64,000 nt of DNA from Oscillatoriales cyanobacterium. Lineage in GTDB: Bacteria > Cyanobacteriota > Cyanobacteriia > Cyanobacteriales > Microcoleaceae. Below, piece after piece: positions 14,533 through 22,422 of this stretch. Below the pieces are notes generated by a model. It was not told where the DNA came from, ran no database searches, and saw only the letters and a list, made by a program, of their open reading frames with translations. The stretch is taken from positions 44,554 through 108,553 of the forward strand of contig RDXX01000047.1 of NCBI GenBank assembly GCA_004292955.1, read 5' to 3'. How positions within the stretch are numbered: the stretch's first letter is position 1; every line of letters starts with the position of its first letter. The position numbers and the translations under genes were made by a program.

Positions 14533-15022
14533 CATTGATAAAAAGTGGAAATATCTACAGTTCTCTAGGTGTGACAACTCTGGGCAGGGCTGGACTTTAG
14601 ATTTTTCCGACGAGCGATCTGGCATTCCACGCGATCGACTTTTGTCAGCAGGTCAAATTAATCTGAGAATCAAAAGCGATGATATTTTCTTTTTAGTATT
14701 CAATGTGCTTGCGGAGGATTCGCAACTCATTGAGTGCTCCGACGGATTGCACCAAGCATTCTGGCTTGTTAATAGATCGCCTAGAGGCTACTGGAAAATC
14801 TTCCCTACTTTATTTAACCGAAATATGTGGAGGCAACTATCCAGCTATCTCCGGTATCGTAGTAAGCACCACCCCCTTGTGATTGAATCGCTGAAGTTTG
14901 CTTGGATGAGTAAAAAACAGCTTCAGCTAACGCTGAGACTCATGATTGAATCCCTAGGGATTACGGACGAATTAGCAATATTTATCATTGAGGAATTGAT
15001 TGCAGATAAGGAGGAAGAATGA
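14519..15022 (+). CDS. Hypothetical protein
   Basis: 167 residues. LQFSRCDNSGQGWTLDF and HQAFWLVNRSPRGYWKIFP are aromatic-rich, and the C-terminus is helical and acidic (ADKEEE). No known family. It overlaps its neighbours on both sides (14 bp and 4 bp), so it belongs to one operon running from 13919. Confidence 0.55.
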   Translation: MQEFSIDKKWKYLQFSRCDNSGQGWTLDFSDERSGIPRDRLLSAGQINLRIKSDDIFFLVFNVLAEDSQLIECSDGLHQAFWLVNRSPRGYWKIFPTLFNRNMWRQLSSYLRYRSKHHPLVIESLKFAWMSKKQLQLTLRLMIESLGITDELAIFIIEELIADKEEE

Positions 15023-15672
15023 GCGTAGAAGTTGAAGTAATGAGTGAATCGATTCAATTTCAGAGTGAATCGATTCACCCTGAAATTGAATCGATTCACT
15101 TAAATAGCGAATCGATTGATGAATCGATTCGAGATAAATGGATGGGGGCAAATGAAGCGCTGAAACGCACAGGTCTTACGAAATCCGGCTTCCAGCGCTC
15201 AATATCTCACTTGCTAGGAGTTCGAGGTTGCCGGGTCGATTCAATCCGGCGAGGCAGCGCAAAGAATACTCGCTATTCGGAATTGGCGATCGCCTTAATT
15301 GCAGCCTGCGAGGCTAAAGATGAAGAAGTGATCGATCGGCTAATTCAAATTGCCAATCCGCCAGTGACCACACTCTGTGTAGTGGAAGTGGATCGCGTGG
15401 CAACACTGGAGGAAAAGATTGCTTTCATGAGGCAAAATGCTGTCGTTCACTCCCAAGAAATTGGGAGTAGTATCCAGTCCAAATTGACTCAAATTGCCCT
15501 CTGCAATCAAGCCAATCAGCAGCGATCGAATGCGCTGAATACCCTGGAGGTTCAAGAGGCCGAAAACCGAGGAATCGCTCAAGCACTGGAAATCTTCTCA
15601 GCCGAGGAGAAAGCCAAGGAAGACACCTTGGCTCATCTCCGGGCCCTGAAGATTTCAGGAAATCATCAGTGA
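15019..15672 (+). CDS. Hypothetical protein with an iteron-encoding N-terminus
   Basis: 217 residues. The N-terminus (about 9-36) is a heptad-spaced run of ESI units (SESIQFQSESI, IESIHLN, SESIDESI) encoded by the palindromes at 15045-15130. The middle (about 40-80: WMGANEALKRTGLTKSGFQR) looks like a helix-turn-helix or MerR-like element. The rest (about 120-217) is a coiled coil. DNA-binding motif plus in-gene iterons make it a candidate origin-binding initiator or regulator, by analogy with lambda O. That role is inference. The start at 15019 forms an ATGA overlap. Confidence 0.6.
   Translation: MSVEVEVMSESIQFQSESIHPEIESIHLNSESIDESIRDKWMGANEALKRTGLTKSGFQRSISHLLGVRGCRVDSIRRGSAKNTRYSELAIALIAACEAKDEEVIDRLIQIANPPVTTLCVVEVDRVATLEEKIAFMRQNAVVHSQEIGSSIQSKLTQIALCNQANQQRSNALNTLEVQEAENRGIAQALEIFSAEEKAKEDTLAHLRALKISGNHQ
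15045..15130. repeat. Palindromic iteron-like array GAATCGATTC at 21-bp spacing
   Basis: GAATCGATTC begins at 15046, 15067, 15088, 15109 (last base changed) and 15121. The first four are exactly 21 bp apart and the last 12 bp further. The first three extend to TGAATCGATTCA. Every unit uses the same codons GAA TCG ATT, although Ser has six codons. The bases between the palindromes differ. Confidence 0.9.
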
Positions 15673-15742
15673 GTCGTTGTCGGTCGATCGCGTGCAAAAG
15701 TTATCGGCCGGCATTCAAAAAAAATCGGAGCTTATTTATTTT

Positions 15743-16042
15743 ATGGCAAAAATCAAGAAGTCGCTTCACGATCTGAAATCTCAAGCATCTGAATTGGGTT
15801 TGACTCCCTACGCATCTCTCTACGGCGATCGGAGGCAACTGGCAACCTGGGAAAAATTGCTCGAAGGTAGCGAGGAGTTAGTACCTCTGCCAAAAAGGGC
15901 GATCGAGGTGTCTGACCGTGCCCAAATTAAGTGGAAATTAGCGATCGCCCTTTTTGTCGGGATGGTATCTTTGCTTTGCCTGTTCAGACCTTTGGTTGGC
16001 AAGTTACCTGTCAGAATCACAATCGAATTAGGAAGGAAGTAA
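15743..16042 (+). CDS. Small protein with one membrane segment
   Basis: About 99 residues from MAKIKKSLHDLKSQ (ATG 15743); the frame is open back to 15677 but lacks a better start. A hydrophobic helix (LAIALFVGMVSLLCLF, about residues 69-84) lies near the C-terminus, with a basic soluble N-part. Its TAA overlaps the next ATG (TAATG at 16040). Function unknown. Confidence 0.55.
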   Translation: MAKIKKSLHDLKSQASELGLTPYASLYGDRRQLATWEKLLEGSEELVPLPKRAIEVSDRAQIKWKLAIALFVGMVSLLCLFRPLVGKLPVRITIELGRK

Positions 16043-16527
16043 TGGGAGCAATGACAGCCTTATTCGGCGGTGGCGGTAGCGATGCCATCAGCCACAAATC
16101 AGAAGCGATTAGCAAACCAACGGATGCCAGCGTCATCACGCCACTAAATCCCGGCAAGTTTACCTCTATCCGTTCCGTGCCAGTATGCGATACCCCGCGC
16201 TACTTCACCGCTGAGGAAGCGGACGCCATGAAGGAATTGGCAAAGGAAAAGACCGACGGCGCGCGCCAATCAAAACGCGCTTATGGGGCAATGACCAAGA
16301 TTGAGGAAGCCGATGCAAAAGTCCATAAGCTGCACCGCGGGTACGAAAAAAGTGTCGCAACCAACGAACTAAAAAAGAAACGTGCTGATGCAGGTCTAGG
16401 TAAGCACTTGCAGGGGTTGCGTCCTGGTTATGCCCGATTAGGTTTTGGGCTTGAGAAAGCTGAAACCGATGCTACTGCACGGATAGAAGCCATCAAGACT
16501 AAGTTATTGGGCGGGGTGAAAGAATGA
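16042..16527 (+). CDS. Hypothetical protein
   Basis: 161 residues from MGAMTALFGGGG (TAATG overlap with the previous stop). A glycine-rich start is followed by a long, charged helical region (FTAEEADAMKELAKEKTDGA and onwards). A GGGG-containing N-terminus and coiled coil can occur in virion or scaffold proteins, but I see no diagnostic motif. The gene ends in an ATGA overlap with the following membrane-protein gene. Confidence 0.55.
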   Translation: MGAMTALFGGGGSDAISHKSEAISKPTDASVITPLNPGKFTSIRSVPVCDTPRYFTAEEADAMKELAKEKTDGARQSKRAYGAMTKIEEADAKVHKLHRGYEKSVATNELKKKRADAGLGKHLQGLRPGYARLGFGLEKAETDATARIEAIKTKLLGGVKE

Positions 16528-16793
16528 TAAAGGCGATCGCACTTGGCAACAACTTTCTGCTGACTGCGATCACCTCCAGCTTCCTCTGCTGGATGGCGTC
16601 GCTGCACCCTTCCCTGCTGCTGTTCGTGCAGGCACTCTTTGCTCTCAAACTCATCGTCAGCGCTACTGCTTGGCTGCTGGACGATGCCATTATTGCAATC
16701 TTGAAAATAGACTTGCTACAGTTTCGTTTTCGGCTAGTCGCAAGCACAGTCGCGGCCTTAGTCGGACTGGGGGTGATGCTGTGTCGCTCTTAA
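16524..16793 (+). CDS. Small integral membrane protein
   Basis: 89 residues, almost all hydrophobic, with about three membrane spans (NNFLLTAITSSFLCWMA; LLLFVQALFALKLIVSATAW; LVASTVAALVGLGVML). It starts in an ATGA overlap and its 3' end overlaps the next GTG start. It could be a holin-like or membrane-anchoring protein; no family is recognised. Confidence 0.6.
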   Translation: MIKAIALGNNFLLTAITSSFLCWMASLHPSLLLFVQALFALKLIVSATAWLLDDAIIAILKIDLLQFRFRLVASTVAALVGLGVMLCRS

Positions 16794-17344
16794 AAGTTTG
16801 GGCTCTATCTATCTCTGGGGTTTGTTTGTGGCTAGCACCGCCATTCATCTTTTCTCGCAGAATCCCTTTGCACAATTTCATGCAAGGTGTTGCCCTGGTT
16901 TTTAGTTTCGCGTGTTGCTTTGAAGCACGGCGCTGTGCTTTGAAAGTAGCAAAAGCTGAGGAATTTGAGGCTATGAAAGATGCCGCCGTGGCTGCTGACT
17001 TGGTAGATGAAATTAGTACGTCGGTGTACGTGTCCGAACAACAACGACGGCAGGAAGCTGAGCTTATTCTAGCTTCCCAGCAAACTTCCGATGCGGAAGT
17101 AGCTTCCACGCGAGAAGCGCTGGAAGCCCAATGGAGAGAAGAATTTGAGCTTGCTTCCACTTCCGCCGAGTCCATCGAAATCCCTAGCGATTTGCTTCTG
17201 TGGCGGGAAGTGGAAGCGGCTACTTCCGAAGGTAAAACCCAAACTTGGATCATTGAGAATATTCTCAAAATGAAGGGACGCAAATTCGCGGATGGCAAGG
17301 CAAAACTTGCCGAGCTGACCTTGAAATTTGGTAGCAACTTTTAG
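16781..17344 (+). CDS. Membrane-anchored coiled-coil protein
   Basis: About 187 residues from a GTG at 16781 (VSLLKVWALSISG). I chose this start because upstream codons are only the shadow of the overlapping membrane-protein gene. Two hydrophobic segments lie at the N-terminus (SISGVCLWLAPPFIF and MQGVALVFSFACCF). A long Ala/Glu-rich coiled coil follows, then a C-terminal helical domain (WREVEAATSEGKTQTWIIEN). Together with 16524 it may form a membrane complex. Confidence 0.55.
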   Translation: MSLLKVWALSISGVCLWLAPPFIFSRRIPLHNFMQGVALVFSFACCFEARRCALKVAKAEEFEAMKDAAVAADLVDEISTSVYVSEQQRRQEAELILASQQTSDAEVASTREALEAQWREEFELASTSAESIEIPSDLLLWREVEAATSEGKTQTWIIENILKMKGRKFADGKAKLAELTLKFGSNF

Positions 17345-17366
17345 TAAGAAATATAGGCTTGTGGAA

Positions 17367-17921
17367 ATGAATCCCGATCGCACGTTCATAATTTCAGTCC
17401 GCCCAAAATGGGCGGAACTTTTCTTTGATTCCAGTAACAGGAAGAGTGTCGAGCTCAGAAAGGCTGGGTTTAGTCGCCTTCTTCTCCCCGGCGACACAAT
17501 TGTAATTTATGCCACGCTACCAGTTGGGGAAGCAATTGGGGTAGTGGTTGTCAGTAAATGTGAATGCAAGACGCCACAAATTTTGTGGCAATCGACGAAT
17601 CAAGGGCACTTAGCCAAAGTTACCCGAAGTGAGTTTGAGGCCTATTACCAGGACGCGAAAGCCGCGATGGCAATTTGGGTTTTTCTACCCAAATTATTTG
17701 AGCAGCCGGTTCCGCTCGCTAAACTTCGTCAAAACTGGGGATCTAACTGGCAACCACCGCAACGGATTCAGAAGTTGAGCCCTAAGCAAGTAGCAGATCT
17801 ATCTGAGATTGAGTACCCACTGCTAACTGTATGCCCACGGTGCGAAGGATGCGGGTGTGATTACTGCGACTTTGATGGATTTTACGACCCCAACGACAAA
17901 GACCCCGACGGCACAAACTAG
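17367..17921 (+). CDS. ASCH-domain protein with C-terminal zinc-binding motif
   Basis: About 184 residues from MNPDRTFIISVRPKW. The N-terminal half has the PUA-like ASCH signature: FIISVRPKWAELFF, SVELRK, LLLPGDTIVIYATLP and GEAIGVVVV. ASCH domains are thought to bind RNA or nucleotides and are frequent in phages. The C-terminus adds CPRCEGCGCDYC, which probably binds zinc. A few bp of alternative start (17328) overlap the preceding gene. It lies 15 bp upstream of the integrase. Role unknown. Confidence 0.75.
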   Translation: MNPDRTFIISVRPKWAELFFDSSNRKSVELRKAGFSRLLLPGDTIVIYATLPVGEAIGVVVVSKCECKTPQILWQSTNQGHLAKVTRSEFEAYYQDAKAAMAIWVFLPKLFEQPVPLAKLRQNWGSNWQPPQRIQKLSPKQVADLSEIEYPLLTVCPRCEGCGCDYCDFDGFYDPNDKDPDGTN

Positions 17922-17936
17922 CATTAAGGACGATTA

Positions 17937-19079
17937 ATGAGGACTTCTAAAAATTCAATTAGAGTTTGCGTTCGGGGGCAAACTCTTTCTTTGGTATTGC
18001 CTCGGATTTATTGCAGAAGTGTCAAAAGAATTGCTCTGGGCATTTCAGACAACCCCGAAAACCGCAAATTTGCCGAGCTAAAAGCCAAGCAAATTGAAAT
18101 TGACTTCTTAAGTGGCTCGTTCGATACCACTTTAGAAAAATATAGGCAAAAGGAGCCCACGCCTGCTCCCAAGGCTAAGTTGACGCTACCAGAGATTTAC
18201 GAAAAATATGTTGACTCCCGCAGAAAAAATGTATCTCCGACCACGTGGAAGGGGTATCAAGGTCATTTAAGGCAATTCCTTGTTTGCCCCTATAACCTTC
18301 TAGAAGAAGCCTCTAAAATCAGGGATTGGGCTGTAGCAAACAAATCCACGGATACCGCAAGGCGACTGCTGGTGCAGGCTAATGCTGCTTGTGAATGGGC
18401 GGTGGATCGGGGAATGTTGTTGACAAACCCATTTAAGGGGAGTGCGGTAAAAATCAAATCTAAAAAATCCAAACCAAAAATCAGTCTATTTACAGTTGAG
18501 GAGAAAGCAGCAATACTTCAAGCCTTTGCAGAATCTAACAAATTCGGTTACATGGCCCCACTTATTCAATTCCTATTCTTGACCGGTTGCCGGACTAGCG
18601 AGGCGATCGCGCTTCAGTGGAAACATACAAAATCAGATTGCAGTTCAATCAGCTTTGAGGAAGCGATCGTGTTTGGCGTTGGCGGTGCTGTAAGGAAAAA
18701 AGGTACCAAGCAATCCGAGGCACGAGAGTTTCCCTGTAATTCTCAGCTTAGGGTTTTGTTGCTGTCGATCAAGCCCGAAAATGCGATCGCTAATACCTCT
18801 GTCTTTCTTCGTCCAGGTGGCTCACCGATCAGCCGCCAAGACCTGCGTACCGCCTGGTACGGCAAGGGAAAAGATGAGGGAGTGGTCAAACTACTTGTCC
18901 GAGATGGTGTACTGGAGACCTATAGACCCCAGTACAACACGAGGCACACTTTCATATCGCAATGCCTCGAAGCGGGAATCGCACCTACCCAAGTAGCTGA
19001 GTGGGTGGGAAATTCAGCCGAAATCATTTTCCGCAATTATGCGGGAATAATTAATAAAAAATCAGTTCCCGAATTCTAA
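17937..19079 (+). CDS. int: Tyrosine recombinase / integrase of the element
   Basis: 380 residues. The N-terminal arm and SAM-like core-binding domain (about 80-165, LTLPEIYEKYVDSRRKN) precede the catalytic domain (about 185-375). Visible catalytic residues are R219 in LTGCRTSEA, a lysine near 255-258, R336 in YNTRHTF, N359 in WVGNS (replacing the usual histidine) and nucleophile Y368 in FRNYAG. YNTRHTF/WVGN variants occur in cyanobacterial integrases. It should recombine the 53-bp att repeats. It is intact but lies mid-element, about 13.6 kb from attL and 12.3 kb from attR. Confidence 0.92.
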   Translation: MRTSKNSIRVCVRGQTLSLVLPRIYCRSVKRIALGISDNPENRKFAELKAKQIEIDFLSGSFDTTLEKYRQKEPTPAPKAKLTLPEIYEKYVDSRRKNVSPTTWKGYQGHLRQFLVCPYNLLEEASKIRDWAVANKSTDTARRLLVQANAACEWAVDRGMLLTNPFKGSAVKIKSKKSKPKISLFTVEEKAAILQAFAESNKFGYMAPLIQFLFLTGCRTSEAIALQWKHTKSDCSSISFEEAIVFGVGGAVRKKGTKQSEAREFPCNSQLRVLLLSIKPENAIANTSVFLRPGGSPISRQDLRTAWYGKGKDEGVVKLLVRDGVLETYRPQYNTRHTFISQCLEAGIAPTQVAEWVGNSAEIIFRNYAGIINKKSVPEF

Positions 19080-19094
19080 AAAAAGGCAGCCAAC

Positions 19095-19316
19095 ATGAAC
19101 AAAACAACGTTTGACAAAATCCGTGAAAATTCTGCTACGCTTCACAAAATTTACGGTAATGGTAAGTACGAAAATTATGAACTTTTTGACGAACCATTCA
19201 AGCTCGCAATCGAAGTCCTGACCTGGCAACAGCTAGACAATCAGGTACTCGCCGATAAGATTGGCATCCATGTTCAGACGGTCAAACAAATTAAGACAGC
19301 CCTAGGCATTTCATAG
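19095..19316 (+). CDS. Small HTH protein, candidate excisionase
   Basis: 73 residues. The C-terminal half, NQVLADKIGIHVQTVKQIKTALGIS, reads as a helix-turn-helix. It begins 15 bp after the integrase stop and ends the recombination cluster. Small HTH proteins next to integrases are often recombination directionality factors. That is the basis of the suggestion; no Xis family match is visible. Confidence 0.5.
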   Translation: MNKTTFDKIRENSATLHKIYGNGKYENYELFDEPFKLAIEVLTWQQLDNQVLADKIGIHVQTVKQIKTALGIS

Positions 19317-19349
19317 ATCCACGTAAAAGACAAATATTTGGGAAAAACG

Positions 19350-19877
19350 ATGAAACTCCTACTACTCGACAAAGACGGAACCCTCGTTTCACCGCGCTCT
19401 GGCGCTAAATTCGTAAACGATCCTTGGGATCAACAGCCTTTGGCAAATACTGGCGATCGCCTGATAAAATACGCCGCCGCTGAGTGGAAAATGGCAATAA
19501 TCAGCAACCAAGGAGGGGTGGCGGCTGGACACAAATCTCTTCAAAATTGCATCCTAGAAATGAAATTCTGCTTGCAACTTTTCCCACAAGTTGAAGAAGC
19601 ATATTTCTGCCCAAATTTTGATGGTGGTAGCGAGTGTTGGAGGCTGTGGGGGCAATGTGCGGAGGAGCGAATTCTCTACAACCAAAATTCTTGTGAGACC
19701 TTAGAGTTAGAGATCAAAGACCAATTTCGGAAGCCAAATCCGGGGATGCTCAAGCTAGCCGCCAGTTTTTATGGCTTTGATGAAATTCTCTATGTCGGCG
19801 ATCGCCCTGAAGATGAAGGGGCTGCGTCTGCTGCAAATATCCCATTTCAATGGGCTGTAGACTTTTTTGGTCAGTAA
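19350..19877 (+). CDS. HAD-IIIA phosphatase (HisB-N/GmhB or polynucleotide phosphatase-like)
   Basis: 175 residues from MKLLLLDKDGTLV. HAD motifs are all present: DKDGT (about 7-11, nucleophile and acid Asp), SNQGG (about 51-55), KPNPGM (about 131-136) and VGDRPEDEGAA (about 150-160). It includes Cys and His residues in the middle (CPNF...C...C), as in GmhB-type enzymes. Substrate might be a sugar phosphate, histidinol phosphate or a 3'-phosphate DNA end. In a mobile element, nucleic-acid end repair is plausible but unproven. The terminator for the opposing operon follows. Confidence 0.8.
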   Translation: MKLLLLDKDGTLVSPRSGAKFVNDPWDQQPLANTGDRLIKYAAAEWKMAIISNQGGVAAGHKSLQNCILEMKFCLQLFPQVEEAYFCPNFDGGSECWRLWGQCAEERILYNQNSCETLELEIKDQFRKPNPGMLKLAASFYGFDEILYVGDRPEDEGAASAANIPFQWAVDFFGQ

Positions 19878-19886
19878 GCCAGCCTT

Positions 19887-19913
19887 AAAAAAATCCCGAT
19901 GGCTTTACCATCG
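19887..19913 (-). terminator. Terminator of the C39 peptidase operon
   Basis: CGATGG (19897-19902), a 5-nt loop and CCATCG (19908-19913) form the stem. Read on the minus strand it is followed by GG and a seven-base T run (A run at 19887-19893). Confidence 0.8.
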
Positions 19914-19922
19914 AAGACTAGC

Positions 19923-20687
19923 CTAGGCGGAAATGTGGTGTACCCAAAACTGCCCATCCGGAATGCAAGTGCGCCGGATCAGATCATAAGAATAGTGCAA
20001 ATAGGAACCGCTGACAGTTGTGTCGTAACCAGTGGGGAACCATTCGCCATAGGGGTCATGGACGAGAAATCCGTTTTTGTCGTAGCCAGCGGCAACTAAA
20101 ACGTGACCGAAAGATGTGAAGTAACCGTGAAAGACACACGGATTCCCACTGGCCAAATGCTTCTGACAGCCTTCTATCGTCGCCCACTCAGTAAATCTAT
20201 CCTGAGATCCGTAATCTCTAACGATCCTCGCTAAATCTTGGGGGCTGTGGCGGCTATAACCGTGGTCAATCGCATATTGATAGAGCTCATCTTCATATTG
20301 CCCCGTCTTTTTGCGCCGGGGAACCTTCAAAAAGTCCAGGCACATCGCGATGGAAGTAACGTTACAGGAACCTGTAGGGTTGTAAAAGTTGTCTAGTTGC
20401 GATCGATAAGGAATTTCGAGTCTTACGGTCTCTGGCAAATTATCTTGGGCATAGCGGTCTACTACTTTATTTTGGACTTCGCAGTGACCTTCATATACGA
20501 AAAATATGCCCGGCCGGTTCGCGGACTGGGGAAATACAATGCGCCAGTGATTGCGATCGCGATCGCAAGAAATTAGCTCATACTCTGTGCCCTGATTAAG
20601 CGGAAATTTCTCGCTTGCATCTAAATTTGCAGATTGAAGCGGACGGGATTTCAGCAGCGTAGGATGGGTAATGGTTAGTTTTATCAT
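19923..20687 (-). CDS. C39-like cysteine peptidase
   Basis: 254 residues. The catalytic domain (about 90-250) shows C108 in GSCNVTSIAMCLDFL, H195 in SFGHVLVAAGYD and D211 in LVHDPYGEW, the triad order of papain-like C39 peptidases. The N-terminal 85 residues form a small beta-rich domain, possibly SH3-like. No signal peptide. It is last in the operon and follows a Calx-beta-like protein and two tiny membrane proteins. It might cleave peptidoglycan cross-links, act as a lysin, or process particle proteins. Confidence 0.8.
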   Translation of the reverse strand: MIKLTITHPTLLKSRPLQSANLDASEKFPLNQGTEYELISCDRDRNHWRIVFPQSANRPGIFFVYEGHCEVQNKVVDRYAQDNLPETVRLEIPYRSQLDNFYNPTGSCNVTSIAMCLDFLKVPRRKKTGQYEDELYQYAIDHGYSRHSPQDLARIVRDYGSQDRFTEWATIEGCQKHLASGNPCVFHGYFTSFGHVLVAAGYDKNGFLVHDPYGEWFPTGYDTTVSGSYLHYSYDLIRRTCIPDGQFWVHHISA

Positions 20688-20688
20688 T

Positions 20689-21039
20689 TTAAGTATCCAT
20701 ATCGAGAATTTTGACCACCGCTAGACTTGGATTTTCTAGCTGACCCGCATACCCGAAATGGGTTTGGGGAATCCTTATTAGTTGGACGGTAAACTCTTTT
20801 TGAAAATCAGGCTGATTATTGCGGTGGGTTTGGATATCGAAATCCACTTGCCGCTCTCCCGGTAGAAATTTGATCTCTTTTTCCAGACGGTCATAATCTA
20901 CGCCCGCCTTTGCGGTTTTGTTTGAGGTAGAAATTAACACGACCTCAGCCAGCGATGTGTCCCCTTTCCGGAGCACAGCACCACGGACTTTACTGCCCTC
21001 GGCTACCAAAAATTCTTTACTGCTTATTATAAAAGCCAT
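20689..21039 (-). CDS. Calx-beta-like domain protein
   Basis: 116 residues matching a single Calx-beta-type beta sandwich: an N-terminal EGSKVRGAVLRKG strand pair, the diagnostic KAGVDYDRLEKEIKFLPGE (acidic Ca-binding loop followed by the FxPGE strand), then FDIQTHRNNQPDFQKEFTVQL. There is no signal peptide, unusual for this mostly extracellular fold. It may be a structural or adhesion subunit. It ends 1 bp before the peptidase gene. Confidence 0.7.
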   Translation of the reverse strand: MAFIISSKEFLVAEGSKVRGAVLRKGDTSLAEVVLISTSNKTAKAGVDYDRLEKEIKFLPGERQVDFDIQTHRNNQPDFQKEFTVQLIRIPQTHFGYAGQLENPSLAVVKILDMDT

Positions 21040-21042
21040 GTT

Positions 21043-21213
21043 TCACCTCTGTAATGGAGATGGTACGCACAGACTTACAAATGAAGTCATAGAATAAATC
21101 GAAAGAGAAGAAAGAGAATCAGGTATTTCTTTATGGGCAAGCGCGAGAAATACCAAGGTGATGCTACTAAAAATAAAAATAAAGCCTACGGCAGCAGCAG
21201 CAATTTTACCCAT
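21043..21213 (-). CDS. Tiny two-span membrane protein, holin-like
   Basis: 56 residues from MGKIAAAAVGFIF. This start overlaps the upstream stop within ATGGGTAA; the frame is open back to 21273 but would overlap the previous gene by 68 bp. Two hydrophobic segments (AAAAVGFIFIFSSITLVFLALA and SIYSMTSFVSLCV) are separated by a short acidic turn. Size, topology and position before a peptidase suit a holin, but sequence alone cannot prove it. Confidence 0.5.
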   Translation of the reverse strand: MGKIAAAAVGFIFIFSSITLVFLALAHKEIPDSLSSLSIYSMTSFVSLCVPSPLQR

Positions 21214-21496
21214 TTGCTCTCCGACTTTTACTAATGTCGCAATTTTGATAAAATACGCTGCGGTATTCGCCACTTACCTGAAGTCGCTGGTAGCCCGGTA
21301 TATTATCTTCCAGATAACAGAACAAGTGATTTTGTTCTGTTACTATTCTGTCGATTTCATGTCGGAATTCCCGGCGGAGGTTTGATTCAATTTGGTTTTT
21401 ATAGTGACCAAAAAACCACCAAAGTCCTGCGCTTACTGGAGTCGCGAGCCCAATAGCCAACCCTAATATTTCCGTGGTAACAGTCATTGTAGCCAT
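21206..21496 (-). CDS. Small membrane-anchored protein
   Basis: 96 residues: an N-terminal membrane helix (ILGLAIGLATPVSAGLWWFF) followed by a charged helical tail (HYKNQIESNLRREFRHEIDR). This resembles single-span phage membrane proteins such as class III holins or spanin-like factors. It overlaps the next small membrane gene by 8 bp. Confidence 0.6.
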   Translation of the reverse strand: MATMTVTTEILGLAIGLATPVSAGLWWFFGHYKNQIESNLRREFRHEIDRIVTEQNHLFCYLEDNIPGYQRLQVSGEYRSVFYQNCDISKSRRANG

Positions 21497-21554
21497 AAGT
21501 CATAGTTTAAATAAAATAAAATAACAAGTAAAGGGGCGCGATCGCCCCAATGAA

Positions 21555-21902
21555 CTATGCTACCGGAGGCTCTTCTGCTGGCGCAGGGGGTTGATTAAAT
21601 GGCGTGCTTGCCATGTTCCGCAAACCGGGAGCAAAATCAGGTAACGCGTCAATAATATTTTGGAATGATACCAAATCCGCAGATGCAGACTCTTGTGCTG
21701 TAGCAATTTTATCGGCAATTGCTTGGAATTTTTGCGAGGTTGGGTCATCACCAACTGCTGCCTCTAATTGGCTAGTCACTTCTACAAGTGCCGCAATTAA
21801 TTCGTAAGCATATGCAACTCTCTCGGCCGAGCGTTTGCATACATTGTAAATTTCGATCTGACCATCCGCTAGTCTGTTCGTTACTTCAGTTAAGTTGCTC
21901 AT
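21555..21902 (-). CDS. Hypothetical helical protein
   Basis: 115 residues, helical, with an Ala/Glu-rich centre and a proline-rich C-terminus (FNQPPAPAEEPPVA). No recognised family. It lies between larger particle-module genes and the small membrane proteins, on the same strand with short gaps. Confidence 0.6.
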   Translation of the reverse strand: MSNLTEVTNRLADGQIEIYNVCKRSAERVAYAYELIAALVEVTSQLEAAVGDDPTSQKFQAIADKIATAQESASADLVSFQNIIDALPDFAPGLRNMASTPFNQPPAPAEEPPVA

Positions 21903-21940
21903 TTTTGTAATTTAGAAGATTGTTTTTTACTTTGGCAAAT

Positions 21941-22414
21941 CTATGGTACAGAAATATCTGGCAAACTGTCAAGCTTATTGATAATCTTTTGAAAATCAAT
22001 TTCGCTCAATTTCAAGTCGATTTCTGCCTCAGAAATTGGCGTTCCCGGAGGTGGTACAAAAGCTTGCAGAGAAATGTAAAAAACTGGCTCGGCGTAGTTA
22101 CCTTTCCGGTACCTACGCTCCAATTTGCACTCATACCCCGCCGGAACTAACCCCGCATATTCCAGTGGATCGGGAATTGGCAGGTAGAAGATGATTGAGT
22201 GAATTTGGGGGTATATTCGGTGGGCAATTTCAACTTGCTTTTCGCGAAAAGCCCCAAATTGCCATACCCGACGAAACCACAAAATGCTAAATATGTTTTC
22301 GGGGTTTCCAGTAGAAACAAATTGAAATCGAAATACACTGGCGCTGCCAGCATCGCTTGGGAAAGGCAACCACAGGTCAAATTGAGGCGTTACTTCCCCT
22401 AGCGAAGCCCACAT
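21941..22414 (-). CDS. Hypothetical protein
   Basis: 157 residues with many aromatic and beta-type stretches (FRFQFVSTG, IHSIIFYLPIPDPLEYAGL). C-terminal acidic helix. No known domain. It starts 8 bp after the upstream gene's stop, so it is part of the same operon. A structural role would fit its neighbours but is not shown. Confidence 0.55.
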   Translation of the reverse strand: MWASLGEVTPQFDLWLPFPSDAGSASVFRFQFVSTGNPENIFSILWFRRVWQFGAFREKQVEIAHRIYPQIHSIIFYLPIPDPLEYAGLVPAGYECKLERRYRKGNYAEPVFYISLQAFVPPPGTPISEAEIDLKLSEIDFQKIINKLDSLPDISVP

Positions 22415-22422
22415 TTGATCAC

